Part shown: positions 40,977 to 49,194 of the stretch, piece after piece
Layout of the letters: each line of letters opens with the position of its first letter
Numbering within the stretch: position 1 is the first letter of the stretch
NCBI GenBank assembly: GCA_011525755.1
Contig: WYBS01000008.1
Location: 1-53,917, forward strand
From: Planctomycetaceae bacterium
GTDB taxonomy: Bacteria; Planctomycetota; PLA2
Direction of reading: 5' to 3'
DNA length: 53,917 nt
Notes under the pieces: generated by a model
Databases searched by the model: none
What the model saw: only the letters and a program-made list of their open reading frames with translations
What the model was told of the DNA's origin: nothing
Program-made: the position numbers and the translations under genes

Positions 40977-42980
40977 CTACGGCGTGGCCGCGCCTCGCCT
41001 CGGAGGCGAGGTGCGGAACATCCCCTCCTCGTAGGCGACGATCCGGCCCTCGATCGCGGAGGCCGCGACCGTGAGCGGCGACGCGAGGTACAGACGGCCG
41101 GGCCCCGAGCGCCCCGTGTAGTTCCGGTTGATCGCGCTCACCGTGACCTGGTCGGGCCGCTCGGAGACGCCGGGTCCGCAGCCAATGCACGCGCCGCAGC
41201 CGGGGTCGAGGAGCGTCGCGCCCGCCTTCCGGAAGATCTCCGCAAGCCCCGTCCTTTCGCAGTGTTGCTTCACGTCGACCGAGCCGTACTGGACGAAGAA
41301 GGCCACCCCCGGGGCGACGCGGCGGCCGGCCGCCACCGCCTCGCGCAGGACGCGCGCGTACATCTCGAGGTCGTCGATCTTGCCGGCGGTGCACGAGCCC
41401 CCGTAGGCGATGTCGATCTTCACGTCGCCGATCTCGTCGACGTAGGCGCCGTTCGTCGGGTCGCTCGGGATCCCGTTGTCCGGGTCGCCCGGGTGCGCGA
41501 CCATGGGCCGCAGCGACGAGAGGTCGATCGGGTGCACGCCGCCCGCGTACTCCGCCCCGGGGTCGGGCGCGACCGCGCGCGCGCGCAGAGCGACGACGTC
41601 CGTGCCCGGCCGCGTCGCCGCGATCCAGCGGAAGGTCTCCTCGTCCGCCTCCACCATGCCCGCGCGCGCGGAGCACTCGGTCGCCATGTTGGCAAGCGTC
41701 GCGCGCTCGTCCATCGACAGCGACCTGAGCCCCGGCCCGCCGAACTCCATCGAGCGGTTGAGCGTGAGGCCGCGGCGCACGAAGGTCATGAGGATGAAGA
41801 GCATCACGTCCTTCGCGGTGCATCCCGGCTTCAGCTCGCCCTTGAGCTCGAAGCGGATCGACTCGGGGACGGTGAGCGGCGTGAACCCCGCGTGGATGAG
41901 GTTCGCGTACTCGGTCGCGCCCACGCCGTAGGCGTACGCGTTGTTGCCTCCGCCCATCGTCGTGTGGCTGTCGGTCGCGAGGATCAGGTCGCCCGGCTCG
42001 ATGAACTTCTCGCGCGCGACCTCGTGGCAGATGCCCGGCGACATGCCGTCCCTGACCGAGTAGTCGCGCTGGCCGGTGTGGCGCTGGTACACGCGCTGGA
42101 TCTCGCGCAGCTTCGCGATCTTGCCGGCGAACGGCATCATCTTCTTCACGCCGTCCGCGTAGTGGAGGTGATCCTCGAACACCGCGAACTTCTGCGGGTT
42201 CGCGATGCCGTAGTCCTTGCCGTACTCCTCCTCGAGGAAGGCGTGGACCTGCGCGGAGGTGAACTCGTGGCTGTAGCCGCCGTCCACCTCGGCGAGCACG
42301 GCGTCGCCCGGCTTCACGTGCCCCATGCCCCCGAGGAGGTGGCGCGCGATGACCTTCTCGGCCATGTTCATCGGGCGCTTCCCCGTCGAGGGCCGCGGGA
42401 CCTCGACCTTCCTCTCCTTGAGCGCCTTGCTGAAGGCGAAGAGCCCGCCGTGCTCGATCACGAGCTTCGTGATCGGGTCGTGCCCCTTCGTGAACTCCGA
42501 CAGCGGCACGGCCTCGCCCTTCTGGAGGCGGCGGAGGATGTCGTACCCCGCCATCAGCACGCCCTGGTTGATGTTGTTCTTCGCGTGGATGGGAGCGAAG
42601 CTCGCGGCGACCGTGATCCGGATGCCGCACCACTTCTCCGCCTGCACCGCCGTCTCGCGCGAGGAGCCGACCCCCTTCCGCTCGCCGGCGACCATCACCT
42701 CGAAGTTCCCGTCGTAGAGCGCGCGCTCGGGGATCACGCGGCTCCCCGCCTCCATGAGGCCCGCGTAGGCGTTCTTCGCGATCTCGCCCGGCTCGTAGTC
42801 GAAGCAGACCCACGCGGGCGTCATCACGTCCGTGTTGATGTCGTCGAGCAGGTCCTCCGGGCGCACGTCGTCGAGCGTCAGGTCGATCTCGCCGGCGAGC
42901 TGGCGTCGGATCAGCCCGAAGTCCTTGGTGAGGAAGAGGATGCGTTTGCCGGGCGTGAGGGAGACGGTGCGCTCTGCCAT
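40977..42980 (-). CDS. Aconitase-superfamily hydro-lyase with N-terminal swivel domain (LeuD-LeuC-like fusion)
   Basis: 667 aa. Residues about 40-180 are a swivel (small-subunit) domain: LDDINTDVMTPAWVCF and the loop GERKGVGSSRETAVQAEKW, where the usual GCGSSREHA has Val and Thr substitutions. Residues about 205-650 are the catalytic large subunit: MAEKVIARHLLGGMGHVKPG, LATDSHTTMGGGNNAYAYGV, and three Fe-S cysteines in YGGSCTAGKIDD and DPGCGACIGCGPG, then INRNYTGRSGPGRLYLASP. This binds a [4Fe-4S] cluster and catalyses dehydration/rehydration of a 2- or 3-isopropylmalate-, citrate- or homocitrate-type acid; the substrate is undecided. Swivel-first order differs from aconitase A and from separate LeuC/LeuD. 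Confidence 0.9.
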   Translation of the reverse strand: MAERTVSLTPGKRILFLTKDFGLIRRQLAGEIDLTLDDVRPEDLLDDINTDVMTPAWVCFDYEPGEIAKNAYAGLMEAGSRVIPERALYDGNFEVMVAGERKGVGSSRETAVQAEKWCGIRITVAASFAPIHAKNNINQGVLMAGYDILRRLQKGEAVPLSEFTKGHDPITKLVIEHGGLFAFSKALKERKVEVPRPSTGKRPMNMAEKVIARHLLGGMGHVKPGDAVLAEVDGGYSHEFTSAQVHAFLEEEYGKDYGIANPQKFAVFEDHLHYADGVKKMMPFAGKIAKLREIQRVYQRHTGQRDYSVRDGMSPGICHEVAREKFIEPGDLILATDSHTTMGGGNNAYAYGVGATEYANLIHAGFTPLTVPESIRFELKGELKPGCTAKDVMLFILMTFVRRGLTLNRSMEFGGPGLRSLSMDERATLANMATECSARAGMVEADEETFRWIAATRPGTDVVALRARAVAPDPGAEYAGGVHPIDLSSLRPMVAHPGDPDNGIPSDPTNGAYVDEIGDVKIDIAYGGSCTAGKIDDLEMYARVLREAVAAGRRVAPGVAFFVQYGSVDVKQHCERTGLAEIFRKAGATLLDPGCGACIGCGPGVSERPDQVTVSAINRNYTGRSGPGRLYLASPLTVAASAIEGRIVAYEEGMFRTSPPRRGAATP

Positions 42981-43027
42981 AGGTTCTTCTTCCTCATTGT
43001 AGGACGCGGTGCGAGCCCGATGAGGCG

Positions 43028-43048
43028 GAGGGGGCCCGGGGGAGGAGG
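43028..43048 (-). repeat. C-rich element between the sigma-fusion gene and the aconitase-family gene
   Basis: Plus strand GGAGGGGGCCCGGGGGAGGAG, a textbook copy. In gene sense it is C-rich and lies about 70 bases after the stop of the sigma-fusion gene (43121) and 48 bases before the ATG of the aconitase-family gene. Confidence 0.55.
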
Positions 43049-43120
43049 CCCCATCAAACAGGGTCGGGGCCTCCGCTTCAAGGGCGCGCGCGTTTCGCGC
43101 GTCTCAAACCGGGGCCCCGG

Positions 43121-45817
43121 TCAGCCGAGCGGCACGAGGAGCTTGAGCGTCTCCGCCGGCTTCAGCTCCACGGGGAACGAGCGCGGGCCGTCGGGCGCGA
43201 GCACGTGCAGGACGTAGCTCCCGGGCGGGAGGAGGCCCGACTCCAGCGTGTCGCCCTTCACCTCCCACTTCACCTCGGGCGGGAGCCTTGAGGCCCGCGG
43301 ATCGACGGCGCCCTCCACCCAGACGTCCGGGAGCTGCCCCTTCGTGAGGATCCGGACGACGATCCGCCCGCCGGCGAACACGTCCAGCGTGAGTTCCGCG
43401 GCCTCCCCACGCGCGAGGGTCACGCGGCCCTCCGCCGGCGCGAAGTTGCCCGGGAGCATCGCGACGACCCGGTAGCCGCCGGGCTCGAGGTCGCGGAGGA
43501 CGAACCCCCCGTCCTCCACCATGGCCTTCCTCCGCGAGGGGAACCCGCGGTCGGGCTCGAGGTCGAATTCGCACGCGGCGGGCAGCGCCACGCCGTCCTC
43601 GGAACGGAGCGTCACGCGGAGCGTCGCGGGCCGCGCCTCGGAACGGAGCTCGAACGCCTCCGCGTTCGTCGCCGCGAGGATGTCGCGGAGCTCGGGCTCG
43701 AACCCGGGCGCCGACACGGCGAGGCCGAGGCGCTCGCCCGGCCGCGCGAGGACGAGCGCACGTCCCGCGGCGGTCCGCATCGAGAGCATCCTCCCGTCCT
43801 CGTGCCGCACGTCGACGACCGCGCCCGTGAGCAGCACGCCGTCGCCGTGCACGAGGATCGCGACGCGCGCCACGGGCTCGTCGAACGTGGCGACCCCCGG
43901 CGCGGCGACGTCGAGCGGGCCGTAGGGCGGCGACGCGCCGTCCGAGAGCGCCTCGACCTCGACCCGGTACGAGCGCGAGGAGAGCCCCGCGAGCGCGAAC
44001 CGCCCGTTGCCGTCCGTCTCGGCGGCGATGCTCCGCCACGCGACGCCGAGGGCGTCGACGGCGAGCGCCTGGCCGTCGAGGCCGAGCGCGAGCGTCCTGC
44101 CCAGGGCCTCCGGCAGCGAGGCGCGTACCGTCGCACGCGCGGCCGGCGCGTCGGCGACCCGCACGCTCCCCTCGATCGAGACGCCGCCGCGGAGGACGAG
44201 GGTGGCGACTTCGGTGTCCGCGCCCGCCACGACGTCCGAGCCCGCGGGGGCGTACGCGGGCGCCGCTGCCGCGACGAAGTACGCCCCGCCGCGCTCGACG
44301 GGGATCTTGAACCTCCCGTCCGCGTCCGTACGCGCCGCGGCGGAGGGCTCCGCCGACTCCGCCGGGAAGACGGCGACCGTCGCGTCCGCGGCGGGGCCGA
44401 ACCCCTCGAGCTCGACGACGCCCTCGAGGAACGCGACCGGGAAGAGCTCGATCTCGACGAACGGGAGAACGGGCGCGCCGGTCGCGGGATCGAAGAGGAG
44501 CGGCACGTCGATCTCCCGCGGCGCCGCGTCCGGGTGCGACGCGCGGACGGCGATCTCCACGGGCCTCGGCTCGGCGAGCAGCGCGGCGACGTCGAGCGAG
44601 AAGCGGGCGCCGCCGCGCGCATGCGCCTTGACGCGCGCGCCGCCCGGCCGCCACGCCTCGACGAGCACGGCGGCCGCGCGCGAGCCCCTCGGAAGCCGCA
44701 CGACCCCCTCGAGCGCGATCGCCCCGGCCGCGCGGGCCGCGTCCGTCCCCTCCCCCGGAGCCCCCTCCCTTCCGCCGGCCGCGGACGCCCGCTCCTCCGC
44801 GGAGGGCTCCCCAAGGAGATCCTCGTCCGGCACGAGCGCGCGCCTCCGGAGCGCGAGATCGATCCTCCCCGGCACGCGCACGACCTCCTCGCGCGGCTCG
44901 GTCTCCGGGTGCGACGCGCGCACGTGCACGAGCCCCTCGCGCGCGACGCGCGACACGTCGATCGCGAACGGCGCGTCGCCGACGACGGTCGCGGGCGGCG
45001 CGCCGTCGATCTCGAGGCGCACCGTCCGCGCGACCGCGCCCTCGGGCAGGCGGATCGTGCCCTCGAGGAGGAGCGCCTCCTCCGCCGCGCGACCGCCCGG
45101 CACGACCACGGCCTCGGGAAGCGCCGCGTCGCCCCCGGGCGCGTGCCGGGCCGCGAGCGTGCCGCGCGCGTCCGCGCGCGCCTCGAGGGTGGTGCGGAGG
45201 GGGCCCGGGGGAGGGGTGCGCGCGAGGAACGCCGCCGCGGCGAGGAGCGCCGCGATGCCCGCGGTCCTCAGGAGGCCCATCGACCGGCGCGGCTCCGCGA
45301 TCGCGGGGAGGAGGAGCAGCGAGAGCGCGCGGCCGTTGCCGTTCTCGATCTCCGCGCGGACGCGCGCGAGACCGCGCTGGATGCGCGTCCTCACCGTCGA
45401 GCCGGGCAGCGCGAGGCGCTCGGCGATCGCCCGCGGCGAGAGGCCGTCGTAGTAGCGGAGCAGCAGCGGCTCCCTGTAGATCTCCGGGAGATCGATGACG
45501 ATCTCCGCGATCCGGCGGCGCAGCGCGCGCTCGGCGCAGAGGTCGTCCGTCGCGACGACCGCGTCCCCGCGCGCGGCGGTGCGCTCGCGGCGCGCGCGGC
45601 GCTCGTGGTCGCGACGCGCGCGGCGCACGAGGTTCTTCACGATCCCCGCGAGCCAGCCCGCGCGCACCTCCTCGGGGCGCTTCGCGCTCCGGAGCGCGAC
45701 GAGCCACGCCTCCTGCACGACGTCGTCCGCCGCGACGTCGTCGCCGAGGAGCCGGCGCGCGAGCGCGCGGAGAAACGAGTCGTGCTCGAGAAGACTCTCG
45801 ACCTGCGGGTTCGTCAT
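43121..45817 (-). CDS. ECF-type sigma factor fused to a transmembrane helix and large extracytoplasmic beta-domain region
   Basis: 898 aa from ATG 45817. Residues 5-75 are sigma region 2 (HDSFLRALARRLLGDDVAADDVVQEAW) and 105-160 region 4 (LPEIYREPLLLRYYDGLSPR; LPGSTVRTRIQRGLARVR), i.e. a complete ECF sigma factor. A membrane helix follows near 180-200 (LLRTAGIAALLAAAAFLA). The remaining 700 residues are repeated beta-sandwich units of carboxypeptidase-regulatory/Cna-B style (LEGTIRLPEGAVARTVRLEI; ARTDADGRFKIPVERGGAYF; LRDLEPGGYRVVAMLPG). It would be a membrane-tethered sigma factor with an envelope sensor. No anti-sigma factor is adjacent. Proteolytic release or direct membrane recruitment of RNA polymerase is inference. 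Confidence 0.9.
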   Translation of the reverse strand: MTNPQVESLLEHDSFLRALARRLLGDDVAADDVVQEAWLVALRSAKRPEEVRAGWLAGIVKNLVRRARRDHERRARRERTAARGDAVVATDDLCAERALRRRIAEIVIDLPEIYREPLLLRYYDGLSPRAIAERLALPGSTVRTRIQRGLARVRAEIENGNGRALSLLLLPAIAEPRRSMGLLRTAGIAALLAAAAFLARTPPPGPLRTTLEARADARGTLAARHAPGGDAALPEAVVVPGGRAAEEALLLEGTIRLPEGAVARTVRLEIDGAPPATVVGDAPFAIDVSRVAREGLVHVRASHPETEPREEVVRVPGRIDLALRRRALVPDEDLLGEPSAEERASAAGGREGAPGEGTDAARAAGAIALEGVVRLPRGSRAAAVLVEAWRPGGARVKAHARGGARFSLDVAALLAEPRPVEIAVRASHPDAAPREIDVPLLFDPATGAPVLPFVEIELFPVAFLEGVVELEGFGPAADATVAVFPAESAEPSAAARTDADGRFKIPVERGGAYFVAAAAPAYAPAGSDVVAGADTEVATLVLRGGVSIEGSVRVADAPAARATVRASLPEALGRTLALGLDGQALAVDALGVAWRSIAAETDGNGRFALAGLSSRSYRVEVEALSDGASPPYGPLDVAAPGVATFDEPVARVAILVHGDGVLLTGAVVDVRHEDGRMLSMRTAAGRALVLARPGERLGLAVSAPGFEPELRDILAATNAEAFELRSEARPATLRVTLRSEDGVALPAACEFDLEPDRGFPSRRKAMVEDGGFVLRDLEPGGYRVVAMLPGNFAPAEGRVTLARGEAAELTLDVFAGGRIVVRILTKGQLPDVWVEGAVDPRASRLPPEVKWEVKGDTLESGLLPPGSYVLHVLAPDGPRSFPVELKPAETLKLLVPLG

Positions 45818-45823
45818 CCCCAC

Positions 45824-46133
45824 CTGCCAAGAGCGATCCCGTCCGTACCCTCAGGGGAGTATACGCGGCTCCGCGCTCCTTCGGGACGCGCGTTTCGCAT
45901 GAAAATCGGCGCGGATCCCGATGCGACGGAGGACGGGGTCGCGGGCATGAAGGGAATCGGGATATCGCGCGCGGCGCACGCTTTCGAGCGCGCGACGGGA
46001 GCCCACGCGACGGACATACTGGGGTGGCCGGCGAGACGGTCGCCGCCCCGGTGGCGCGCGGGAGACGCGCGCCTCGAGTTCAGAGAACACGACAGGCCCG
46101 CGCATCGGCACGCGGGCCGATGGAGGAAAGAAC
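45824..46133. other. Divergent intergenic region between the sigma-fusion gene and the lipoprotein gene
   Basis: About 310 bases with no credible gene. It must carry promoters for both directions. A GTATACG stretch near 45859 and a hairpin at 46095-46118 are the only distinct elements seen. Confidence 0.4.
46095..46118 (+). promoter_or_regulatory. Hairpin in the 5' leader of the lipoprotein/IPT operon
   Basis: GGCCCGCG-CATCGGCA-CGCGGGCC, eight perfect pairs, ending three bases before the ribosome site GGAGG (46122-46126) of the gene at 46134. It could stabilise the leader or modulate translation. Confidence 0.35.
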
Positions 46134-46529
46134 ATGAGAAGGTTCCTTGCGATCGGCGCGGCGTCCGCGCTGGCGCTCCTCGCGGGCTGCGGCGGAGGCG
46201 GCGGATCCGGGGGCGGCGGCGAGCCTCCGCTCCAGGCGCTCGACCAGCAGTCGCTCGTCGTGCAGATGGACCAGAACGGCGACAACGAGCTCGACCTCGT
46301 CACGCTCGACATCAGCGAGAGCCCGTTCGTCATCCTCGAGTGCCTCTACGGGCTCCCGGGCGGCGACTTCGACGACGTCACCGACGCCGTGAAGGGCCGC
46401 GCGATCGATCCCGCGGTGTCGGGCGCGCTCGCGACCTACGTGGGCGGGTCCATGGGCGTCGCGGACCGGACCGAGCTGGACGTCACGAACTCGAACGGCG
46501 ACCCGATGCGGGTCGTCGTCTTCGAATAG
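46134..46529 (+). CDS. Small lipoprotein of unknown function
   Basis: 131 aa. MRRFLAIGAASALALLAGC gives a lipobox ending at Cys19, followed by a Gly-rich linker. The domain contains a Ca-binding-like segment MDQNGDNELDLVTLD, reminiscent of an EF-hand/dockerin loop (D-x-N-x-D-x-E), then VILECLYGLPGGDFDDVTD. It lies nine bases upstream of the secreted IPT/TIG protein and is probably co-transcribed with it. No family recognised. Confidence 0.75.
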   Translation: MRRFLAIGAASALALLAGCGGGGGSGGGGEPPLQALDQQSLVVQMDQNGDNELDLVTLDISESPFVILECLYGLPGGDFDDVTDAVKGRAIDPAVSGALATYVGGSMGVADRTELDVTNSNGDPMRVVVFE

Positions 46530-46538
46530 GAGGCGGCG

Positions 46539-48176
46539 ATGAGGACTTCCATCCTTCTCCTCTCCGCCGTGCTGGTCCTCGCGGCCGGCGCGTTCGCCCA
46601 GTCCATCGACGAGGTCAAGCCCGCCTGCGCCGCCCCCGGCGACGCGGTGCTCCTCAAGGGAAGCGGCTTCGGCGCGAGTCCGACCGTCCTCTTCGGCACC
46701 GCGGAGGCGGAGATCCTCCGCAGCAGCGACAGCCGGATCATCTGCCGCGTCCCCGAGGGGCTCGCGGAGGGGCCCACGACCATCGGCGTCGGCAACCTCG
46801 ACGCGGGCTTCCACGTCCTCGCGGAGGGCGCGCCCGCGATCGTCCACGTGAGCACGGGGACGGCGACGCCCGGCATGCTCGTCTTCTTCGTCGGTGCGCG
46901 GCTCAAGGGCGCGACCGCTAGGTTCATGGACGGGGACAAGGAGGTCTCGACCGTCGAGCTCAAGGGCGGCAGGCGCGCGGCGTACCTGAAGGTGCCCGCG
47001 GACCTCGCGCCCGGCACCTACACGATCGTGATCGCGAACGAGGCGGGCGAATCCGGCCCCTGCTCGCCGACGCTCGTCGTCGTCGAGGAGGGCGAGCCCA
47101 CGCTCGTCTCGATCGAGCCGGCTCAGCAGCTCCCCGGGCGCCCGGTCCTCTGCAAAGGCACCGACCTCGGCCCCGTCGGCTTCTGCTTCCTCACGTGGAC
47201 GGACGGCGAGGGCAACGGGCTCTTCACGTACGGCTTCACGAACGGCTACGACCGGGTGCACACGTGGGTGCCGTGGGAGGCGGAGGCAGGCGCGACCTAC
47301 AAGGTGACGATCGACTTCGCCGACGGCTCCTCGACCGAGGGCACCGGCGCCCTCGAGTACACGGTCGGCACCCCGGAGCCGCCCGAGATCACCGAGCTCG
47401 AGTACGACGAGGGCCCCGCCGGGAGCCTCGTCACGATCTACGGCACGAACCTCGTCGGGAGCGGCTTCGCCTGGCCGACCGTCGAGTTCACGCGCGGCGG
47501 CGTCTCGACCGAGGCGGTCGTCTACTACGCGTTCGGCAGCTACCCGGGCGGCGGCGAGGGCGGCGGCCACGACAAGGGCGTGCCGAACGCGCTCCAGGGC
47601 GGCTTCGGGTGGGACGGCGTGGACCAGATCCTCGTCGAGGTCCCGCCGGATCTCGCGGACGGCGAGTACGACGTGACCGTGACCGTGAGCGGGCAGACGT
47701 CCGACCCGGTCACCTTCACCGTCGGCGACCTGCCGCTCACGGTGACATCCATGAGCCCGGACAGCCAGGGGCCGTGGGGACCGGAGGGCGTGGTCGTGAT
47801 CGAGGGCACGGGCTTCGGCGTGCCGGACTACGACTTCATCATCTCGGAGGGCCGCGACGCCGGCCTCGCCGGCGGCGACCCGAACGGCATCCCGTTCGAG
47901 AGCTACTTCAAGGTGAAGGTGACGTGGCAGGGCGCCGGGGGCGACCCGCTCGAGGGCTACGTGCTCTGGCACCACGACCGCGAGATCCTCGTGATCCCGC
48001 CGGGCGGCTGGGAGGACCCGCTGCCCGTCGGCGAGTACACGGTGTCCGTCACCGTCGAGCATGACGACGGCGGCACGGAGACCGCGGGCGCGGGAACCTA
48101 CACCGTGAACGAGAAGGGGGACGGTCCCGGCCACGGCTTCCCGGGCGATCCGGGCGGGGTGATCCGCAACGAATAG
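46539..48176 (+). CDS. Secreted IPT/TIG-domain protein
   Basis: 545 aa. The signal peptide is MRTSILLLSAVLVLAAGAFA. Successive Ig-like IPT/TIG repeats are seen: VKPACAAPGDAVLLKGSGFG with VLFGTAEAEIL; VSIEPAQQLPGRPVLCKGTD; ITELEYDEGPAGSLVTIYGT with N and L next; and SMSPDSQGPWGPEGVVVIEG with TGFG following. These beta-sandwich domains bind surfaces or other proteins outside the cell. There is no anchoring signal or catalytic motif, so it is a secreted or loosely bound surface protein, a plausible cargo of the secretion system upstream (inference). An AGGAGG ribosome site precedes ATG 46539. Confidence 0.85.
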   Translation: MRTSILLLSAVLVLAAGAFAQSIDEVKPACAAPGDAVLLKGSGFGASPTVLFGTAEAEILRSSDSRIICRVPEGLAEGPTTIGVGNLDAGFHVLAEGAPAIVHVSTGTATPGMLVFFVGARLKGATARFMDGDKEVSTVELKGGRRAAYLKVPADLAPGTYTIVIANEAGESGPCSPTLVVVEEGEPTLVSIEPAQQLPGRPVLCKGTDLGPVGFCFLTWTDGEGNGLFTYGFTNGYDRVHTWVPWEAEAGATYKVTIDFADGSSTEGTGALEYTVGTPEPPEITELEYDEGPAGSLVTIYGTNLVGSGFAWPTVEFTRGGVSTEAVVYYAFGSYPGGGEGGGHDKGVPNALQGGFGWDGVDQILVEVPPDLADGEYDVTVTVSGQTSDPVTFTVGDLPLTVTSMSPDSQGPWGPEGVVVIEGTGFGVPDYDFIISEGRDAGLAGGDPNGIPFESYFKVKVTWQGAGGDPLEGYVLWHHDREILVIPPGGWEDPLPVGEYTVSVTVEHDDGGTETAGAGTYTVNEKGDGPGHGFPGDPGGVIRNE

Positions 48177-48190
48177 GCCTCCCGACTTCG

Positions 48191-48235
48191 GCCGGAGGGG
48201 AACCGCGCATGCGGGACCCCTCCGGCTCCCTTCCC
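48191..48235 (+). terminator. Hairpin terminator after the IPT/TIG gene
   Basis: GCCGGAGGGG pairs with CCCCTCCGGC around an inner CCGC-GCAT-GCGG stem, starting 14 bases after the stop at 48176, followed by a C/T-rich tract (TCCCTTCCCC). The tract is not a pure T-run, so it may be a weak intrinsic or C-rich terminator. Confidence 0.6.
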
Positions 48236-48292
48236 CGGGCCCCATCCCCTCTTCCCCGGGAACCGCGCCGCGCGGATCGCGTCAAAGGAAGG

Positions 48293-49018
48293 ATGATCCG
48301 CACGACGGCGCTCCTCCTCCTCGCCCTTCCCCTCTTTGCGGGCGAGCCCGATCCGCTCCTCGGAAAGCTCAAGGACCCGGCCACGCGCGAGGCCGCCGCG
48401 CGCTCGCTCGTCGCGCGGGGCACGCCCGCCCTCGGGGAGCTGCGTGCCGCCGCCGCCGCGGACCCCGCGATCAGGGAGCACGTGGACGCGATCGTGAAGG
48501 AGATCGGGCGGCGCGAGCCCCATGGCCTCCGGTTCCACGCAGGCGTCCCGCGGATGCGGCTCTCTCTCGCGCACGTGAACGGCGACGACATGAAGCTCTC
48601 GATCGGCGTCACGAACCGCGGGACGGAGACGGTCGTCCTCTGGCCCTGCTTCTCGATGCGGATCCTCGACGCGAAGGGCAACGAGCTGAAGCGGAGCCTC
48701 CGCATCGGGCGCTGGGGTCGCGGCCGGTCGAAGCGCTGGATCGGGGACGTGAAGTACGTCGAGCTCCCGCCGGGCGCGAAGTGGGGGTTCGAGACCCCCC
48801 TCTCGCGCTACATGCACGACGAGAAGTGGATCGAAGGATGGGAGGTCCCGGAACCCGGGACCTACACGATCGAGATCACGTACCGCTTCGACCGGCAGTC
48901 GGTGAAGCAGACGTGCGATCCGGATTGGGACGCGCTCGACGACGCGCGGAAACCCTGGAACCGGGCGCTCGAGATGACACACGTGTTCACCGCGGAGATG
49001 ACGGTCGCGGAGCGGTAG
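48293..49018 (+). CDS. Secreted protein of unknown function with HEAT-like start
   Basis: 241 aa from ATG 48293 (ribosome site AAAGGAAGG). The signal peptide MIRTTALLLLALPLFAG is followed by a HEAT-like helical stretch (LLGKLKDPATREAAARSLVA) and a beta-rich domain (MKLSIGVTNRGTETVVLWPC; TYTIEITYRFDRQSVKQTCD) that resembles intracellular-proteinase-inhibitor/BsuPI-like Ig folds in layout. No catalytic motif. It is placed alone between a terminator and the sigma-54 promoter of hsp20. Confidence 0.72.
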   Translation: MIRTTALLLLALPLFAGEPDPLLGKLKDPATREAAARSLVARGTPALGELRAAAAADPAIREHVDAIVKEIGRREPHGLRFHAGVPRMRLSLAHVNGDDMKLSIGVTNRGTETVVLWPCFSMRILDAKGNELKRSLRIGRWGRGRSKRWIGDVKYVELPPGAKWGFETPLSRYMHDEKWIEGWEVPEPGTYTIEITYRFDRQSVKQTCDPDWDALDDARKPWNRALEMTHVFTAEMTVAER

Positions 49019-49029
49019 CTTCTTCCGGC

Positions 49030-49067
49030 TGACAGGGCTTCTCGCCCGCGGGCCTGTCAATCTGACA
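49030..49067 (+). promoter_or_regulatory. Candidate enhancer (UAS) for a sigma-54 activator
   Basis: TGTCA-ATC-TGACA is a perfect dyad at 49055-49067, and a second inverted pair, TGACAGG (49030-49036) with CCTGTCA (49053-49059), overlaps it. It lies about 35-70 bases upstream of the -24 element, somewhat close for a classic enhancer but usable. The cognate activator is unknown. Confidence 0.5.
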
Positions 49068-49100
49068 AAGCCCCCCGCGTGCCGTCCCGGCGCCGTGCGA

Positions 49101-49116
49101 TGGCACACACCTTGCA
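49101..49116 (+). promoter_or_regulatory. Sigma-54 (-24/-12) promoter of hsp20
   Basis: TGGCAC-ACACC-TTGCA matches the sigma-54 consensus TGGCAC-N5-TTGCW exactly, including the GG and GC dinucleotides at the right 10-base interval. It lies about 80 bases before the hsp20 start codon at 49195, leaving a leader of roughly 70 bases. Confidence 0.85.
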
Positions 49117-49180
49117 TTCGGACCCTGCGCGTGGCGACGCGGGGGAGCGGTTCCCCCGGCGGGAGCCGCGGTTTTGAATG

Positions 49181-49188
49181 GGAGGTGA
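49181..49188 (+). promoter_or_regulatory. Ribosome-binding site that decides the hsp20 start
   Basis: GGAGGTGA lies six bases before ATG 49195 but abuts the ATG at 49189, so 49195 is the likely start. Confidence 0.7.
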
Positions 49189-49194
49189 ATGCCA

